NCBI GenBank assembly: GCA_964588305.1
Contig: CAZPOP010000004.1
Span: 1 to 64,000 of the forward strand
Source: SM1-73 sp964588305
Lineage (GTDB): Bacteria > Zixibacteria > MSB-5A5 > SM1-73
Direction: 5' to 3'
Length of the DNA stretch: 64,000 bases
The notes beneath the pieces were generated by a model. That model ran no database searches. It worked only from the letters and a program-made list of their open reading frames with translations, and was not told where the DNA came from. Positions within the stretch are counted from its first letter, which is position 1. Each line of letters starts with the position of its first letter. Below, in pieces: positions 62,035-64,000 of the stretch. A program made the translations under genes and the position numbers.

Positions 62035-62775
62035 CTAAAGAATCTTCCATTTCTTAATCTGTTGTATGGTGTCGTAGTCGGTCGTGTCCAAGTGAAGGGG
62101 GGTGATGGAGACGTATCCTGCTTTTACAGCAGAAAAATCAGAGCCTTTTTCCTTTACCCAGGTAGGCGATTGCCCTCCAATCCAGAAGTACTTCTTGCTA
62201 CGAGGATCGATCTTCTGGATCACCACCTCGTTATACAACCTCTTGCCCAGATGAGTGATTTTGTACCTCTTCATGGTCTCTCTTCTGTCCGGAATATTCA
62301 CGTTCAGATAGGTATACTTGGGAAGGCCATTTTTGGATACGAACGAGGCTAGTTTTCTCACGAACCGGGCAGCGGAATTAAAATGCTCAGGATTCCATTT
62401 TGCGATCGAAACCGCTATAGAGGGGATATTCAATATGGTTCCTTCCATAGCGGCCGCCACCGTTCCCGAGTAAGAAACGTCATCTCCTAGATTGGGTCCA
62501 TGATTGATGCCGGAAATCACTATGTCTGGCCTCTTCCTCATAATACTGTAAATTGCCAGCATCACGGCGTCCGTCGGGGTGCCGTCTATGCTGAAGGATT
62601 TGTCCGCAATTCTGTTTACGCGGAGAGGATAGCGCAGGGTCAGGGAATGGCTGGAGGCGCTCTGTTCCCTATCCGGTGCAACCACCCAGACCTGGGCGAT
62701 TCTGGAAATTTCCCTTTTCAGAGTCAAAAGACCCTTGGCGTTGATACCGTCGTCGTTGGTAAGCAGAGCCAGCAA
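62035..62775 (-). CDS. surE: 5'-nucleotidase SurE
   Basis: 246 residues. The metal-binding N-terminus LLTNDDGINAKGL, the active-site region VVAPDREQSASSHSLT, and SGINHGPNLGDDVSYSGTVAAAMEG are all present. It removes phosphate from nucleoside monophosphates in a divalent-metal-dependent way and is cytoplasmic. It ends about 180 bases from the decaheme promoter. No distinct ribosome site is needed to place the start; the ATG begins the conserved strand. Confidence 0.95.
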   Translation of the reverse strand: MLALLTNDDGINAKGLLTLKREISRIAQVWVVAPDREQSASSHSLTLRYPLRVNRIADKSFSIDGTPTDAVMLAIYSIMRKRPDIVISGINHGPNLGDDVSYSGTVAAAMEGTILNIPSIAVSIAKWNPEHFNSAARFVRKLASFVSKNGLPKYTYLNVNIPDRRETMKRYKITHLGKRLYNEVVIQKIDPRSKKYFWIGGQSPTWVKEKGSDFSAVKAGYVSITPLHLDTTDYDTIQQIKKWKIL

Positions 62776-62891
62776 TTCTTTTCCTCCCTATCCTGGAGTC
62801 GCCCAGCTTGCTGGGTGTCGAGTTGTTTAAGACGCGACACGAGTGTCGCTACTCCTATGTCACTACGCCTCTTTCACTCTCCCTCGGTTTT

Positions 62892-63566
62892 CTACCACCA
62901 CAGAGTTCTCCACATCAATTTGATAAACCTTCCCGTGTCCACAAAGGGATTGATGAAGCTTTTCCCTCCTCGATAGATGGTCTTTATGGGAACTGAGTCT
63001 ATTTTAAATCCACTTCTTCCTGCTTTCACCAAAATCTCCGATTCCAGATCGTATTTCTTGCCCTTCAACTTAATCCGTTCCAGGACTCGAGTTGAAATGA
63101 ACCGGTAGCCGGATTGACTATCCCTGATGGTTTGGCCGGACAGGATCGAGAGGATAGCAGAGGTTAAGTTGTTGGTCAACCATCTGGGTAAAGGCACCTT
63201 CTTCAAACTGATATCCCTGGTTCCAATTATGATGCCACTAGAATCCTTGTTGGCTTTTTGAAGGAGATCCCTGATGGAGGAGGGATCGTGCTGCAGGTCC
63301 GCATCTATGGTGACGACTGCCTCATAATTCCTCTCGAGTGCGTATCTGAATCCGGTCTTCAAGGCTTCTCCCTTGCCTTCATTTATCCTATGCTTTAAAG
63401 CCACTGCCCCGCTTGCTTTGGCGGTGACAGAAGTCTGGTCTTCGGAGCCGTCGTCGACCACGACAATATCATTTTTATCCGCGAATTCCGAAGTTTTCTC
63501 TATTAGCTCGGAGATGGTTGAACCGGCATTGTAGGCGGGAATAAGCACCAAAAAAGCTTTAGGCAT
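62892..63566 (-). CDS. Family 2 glycosyltransferase (DPM1/GtrB-like)
   Basis: 224 residues. The GT2 core starts at VLIPAYNAGSTISELIEK; the nucleotide-sugar motif is VVVDDGSEDQT and the metal-binding DxD-type motif is TIDADLQHDP. SQSGYRFIS is the typical acceptor-loop motif. No transmembrane helices are present, so it is the soluble dolichyl/undecaprenyl-phosphate sugar synthase type. The sugar is not predictable. It is upstream of surE on the same strand, 116 bases apart. Confidence 0.9.
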   Translation of the reverse strand: MPKAFLVLIPAYNAGSTISELIEKTSEFADKNDIVVVDDGSEDQTSVTAKASGAVALKHRINEGKGEALKTGFRYALERNYEAVVTIDADLQHDPSSIRDLLQKANKDSSGIIIGTRDISLKKVPLPRWLTNNLTSAILSILSGQTIRDSQSGYRFISTRVLERIKLKGKKYDLESEILVKAGRSGFKIDSVPIKTIYRGGKSFINPFVDTGRFIKLMWRTLWW

Positions 63567-63585
63567 GAACTCTTGCTTGAAAAAA

Positions 63586-63660
63586 TCGGGGCGAGCCGAT
63601 TTGAACGGCCGACCACTTGCACCCCAAGCAAGTGCGCTAACCAGGCTGCGCTACGCCCCG
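63586..63660 (-). tRNA. tRNA-Pro (anticodon GGG)
   Basis: Acceptor CGGGGCG with CGCCCCG, D arm GCGC-AGCCTGGTTA-GCGC, anticodon loop TTGGGGT, T arm GGCCG-TTCAAAT-CGGCT, discriminator A. The C1-G72 pair and the GGG anticodon fix it as proline. Confidence 0.95.
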
Positions 63661-63690
63661 ATAGGCTTTGAGTAACCCGTAGTTTCTAAA

Positions 63691-64000
63691 TCAAGACAAA
63701 GTCTTCAAAAGCTCGGTAAGCTCCTTTCTGATCTCCATCAAAAGATTCTTGAGCCGCATCTTCTCGGTAACCAACTTGGCCTCGTCATCCTCGTGCCGCA
63801 GGCTCCTAAGCCTGGATCTTGCCCCCTCAATGGTGTAACCCTCGTCATATAGAAGATGCTTGATCTGGTTGATTAAGTCGATGTCTTTCTGCTGATAGGA
63901 ACGATTCCCGGCCCTATTCTTCTTGGGTTTAAGAAAAGAGAATTCCTTCTCCCAGAACCTTAAGACATAAGGTTTGAGCCCGTTCATCTCCGCAACCTCG
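63691..64000 (-). CDS. MerR-family transcriptional regulator, 5' end beyond the window
   Basis: The frame is open to the right edge (EVAEMNGLKPYVLRFWEKEF is visible), so the start lies outside. The winged helix-turn-helix signature is LRFWEKEFSFLKPKKNRAGNRSYQQKDIDLI, then LLYDEGYTIEGARSRLRS. A helical dimerisation tail follows (about 40 residues) with no effector domain. Such short MerR-like proteins often sit near the ends of operons; the target is unknown. Confidence 0.9.
   Translation of the reverse strand, partial: EVAEMNGLKPYVLRFWEKEFSFLKPKKNRAGNRSYQQKDIDLINQIKHLLYDEGYTIEGARSRLRSLRHEDDEAKLVTEKMRLKNLLMEIRKELTELLKTLS

Overview
The window reads as a chromosomal segment (roughly 45-48% G+C by eye) of a diderm, anaerobically respiring bacterium. 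Evidence for two membranes is a lapAB-type pair, several beta-barrel proteins ending in phenylalanine, a lipoprotein murein transglycosylase and a decaheme cytochrome/outer-membrane-barrel pair. A very small AURKAIP1/COX24-type basic protein, an endonuclease-type MutL and the mixture of families point to an FCB-like candidate phylum (Zixibacteria-like is my guess). No 16S rRNA is present, so this placement is inference.

Layout. 1-5.4 kb: the 3' end of a decapeptide-repeat surface protein, tRNA-Gly, small membrane proteins, and lapA-lapB behind a near-consensus promoter. 5.6-13.7 kb: mutS, mutL and miaA, with a repeat-rich insertion between mutS and mutL. That insertion holds 9-bp and 24-bp tandem repeats and a TPR gene bracketed by two 220-bp direct repeats that differ at 4 positions. 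13.9-18.5 kb: a LysM murein transglycosylase, sppA, an FmdB-type zinc ribbon, HU, the small COX24-type protein and a phosphodiesterase. 18.6-31.4 kb: tRNA-Arg, proS, then the translation block rimP-nusA-infB-DUF503-rbfA-nrnA-truB-ribF-rpsO-pnp. 31.5-38 kb: an M16 peptidase, a polysaccharide deacetylase, a membrane protein, asnS and leuS. 38.3-48.6 kb: a membrane protein of unknown function, GH57, a TPR protein, an OmpP1/FadL-like barrel, tRNA-Arg, apt, acylphosphatase, a LOG-like protein, tRNA-Pro and a large membrane-TPR protein.

48.7-61.7 kb, almost all on the minus strand, is an electron-transfer island. One promoter precedes fdhE, a diheme cytochrome, a Tat-exported selenocysteine formate dehydrogenase (fdhA, fdhB), a porin and a membrane protein, ending in a strong terminator. 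Next come a small conserved-looking protein, mobB, mobA and fdhD, which supply cofactor. Upstream, with its own promoter and terminator, lies a decaheme cytochrome followed by an outer-membrane beta-barrel that carries a CXXCH motif. Together they suggest formate oxidation in the periplasm linked to electron transfer across the outer membrane.

The most interesting signal is in that barrel gene. Its reading frame is interrupted by a UGA at 58976-58978, continues in frame for 146 codons to a proper barrel C-terminus, and has a bacterial-SECIS-like hairpin just after the UGA. Since fdhA nearby clearly uses UGA as selenocysteine, the barrel is a candidate outer-membrane selenoprotein.

A second theme is a family of short GC-rich palindromes scattered between genes and apparently inserted in frame in mutL and the TPR gene, and possibly in the GH57 gene. 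The right edge (surE, a glycosyltransferase, tRNA-Pro, a MerR-type regulator cut by the window end) is ordinary.
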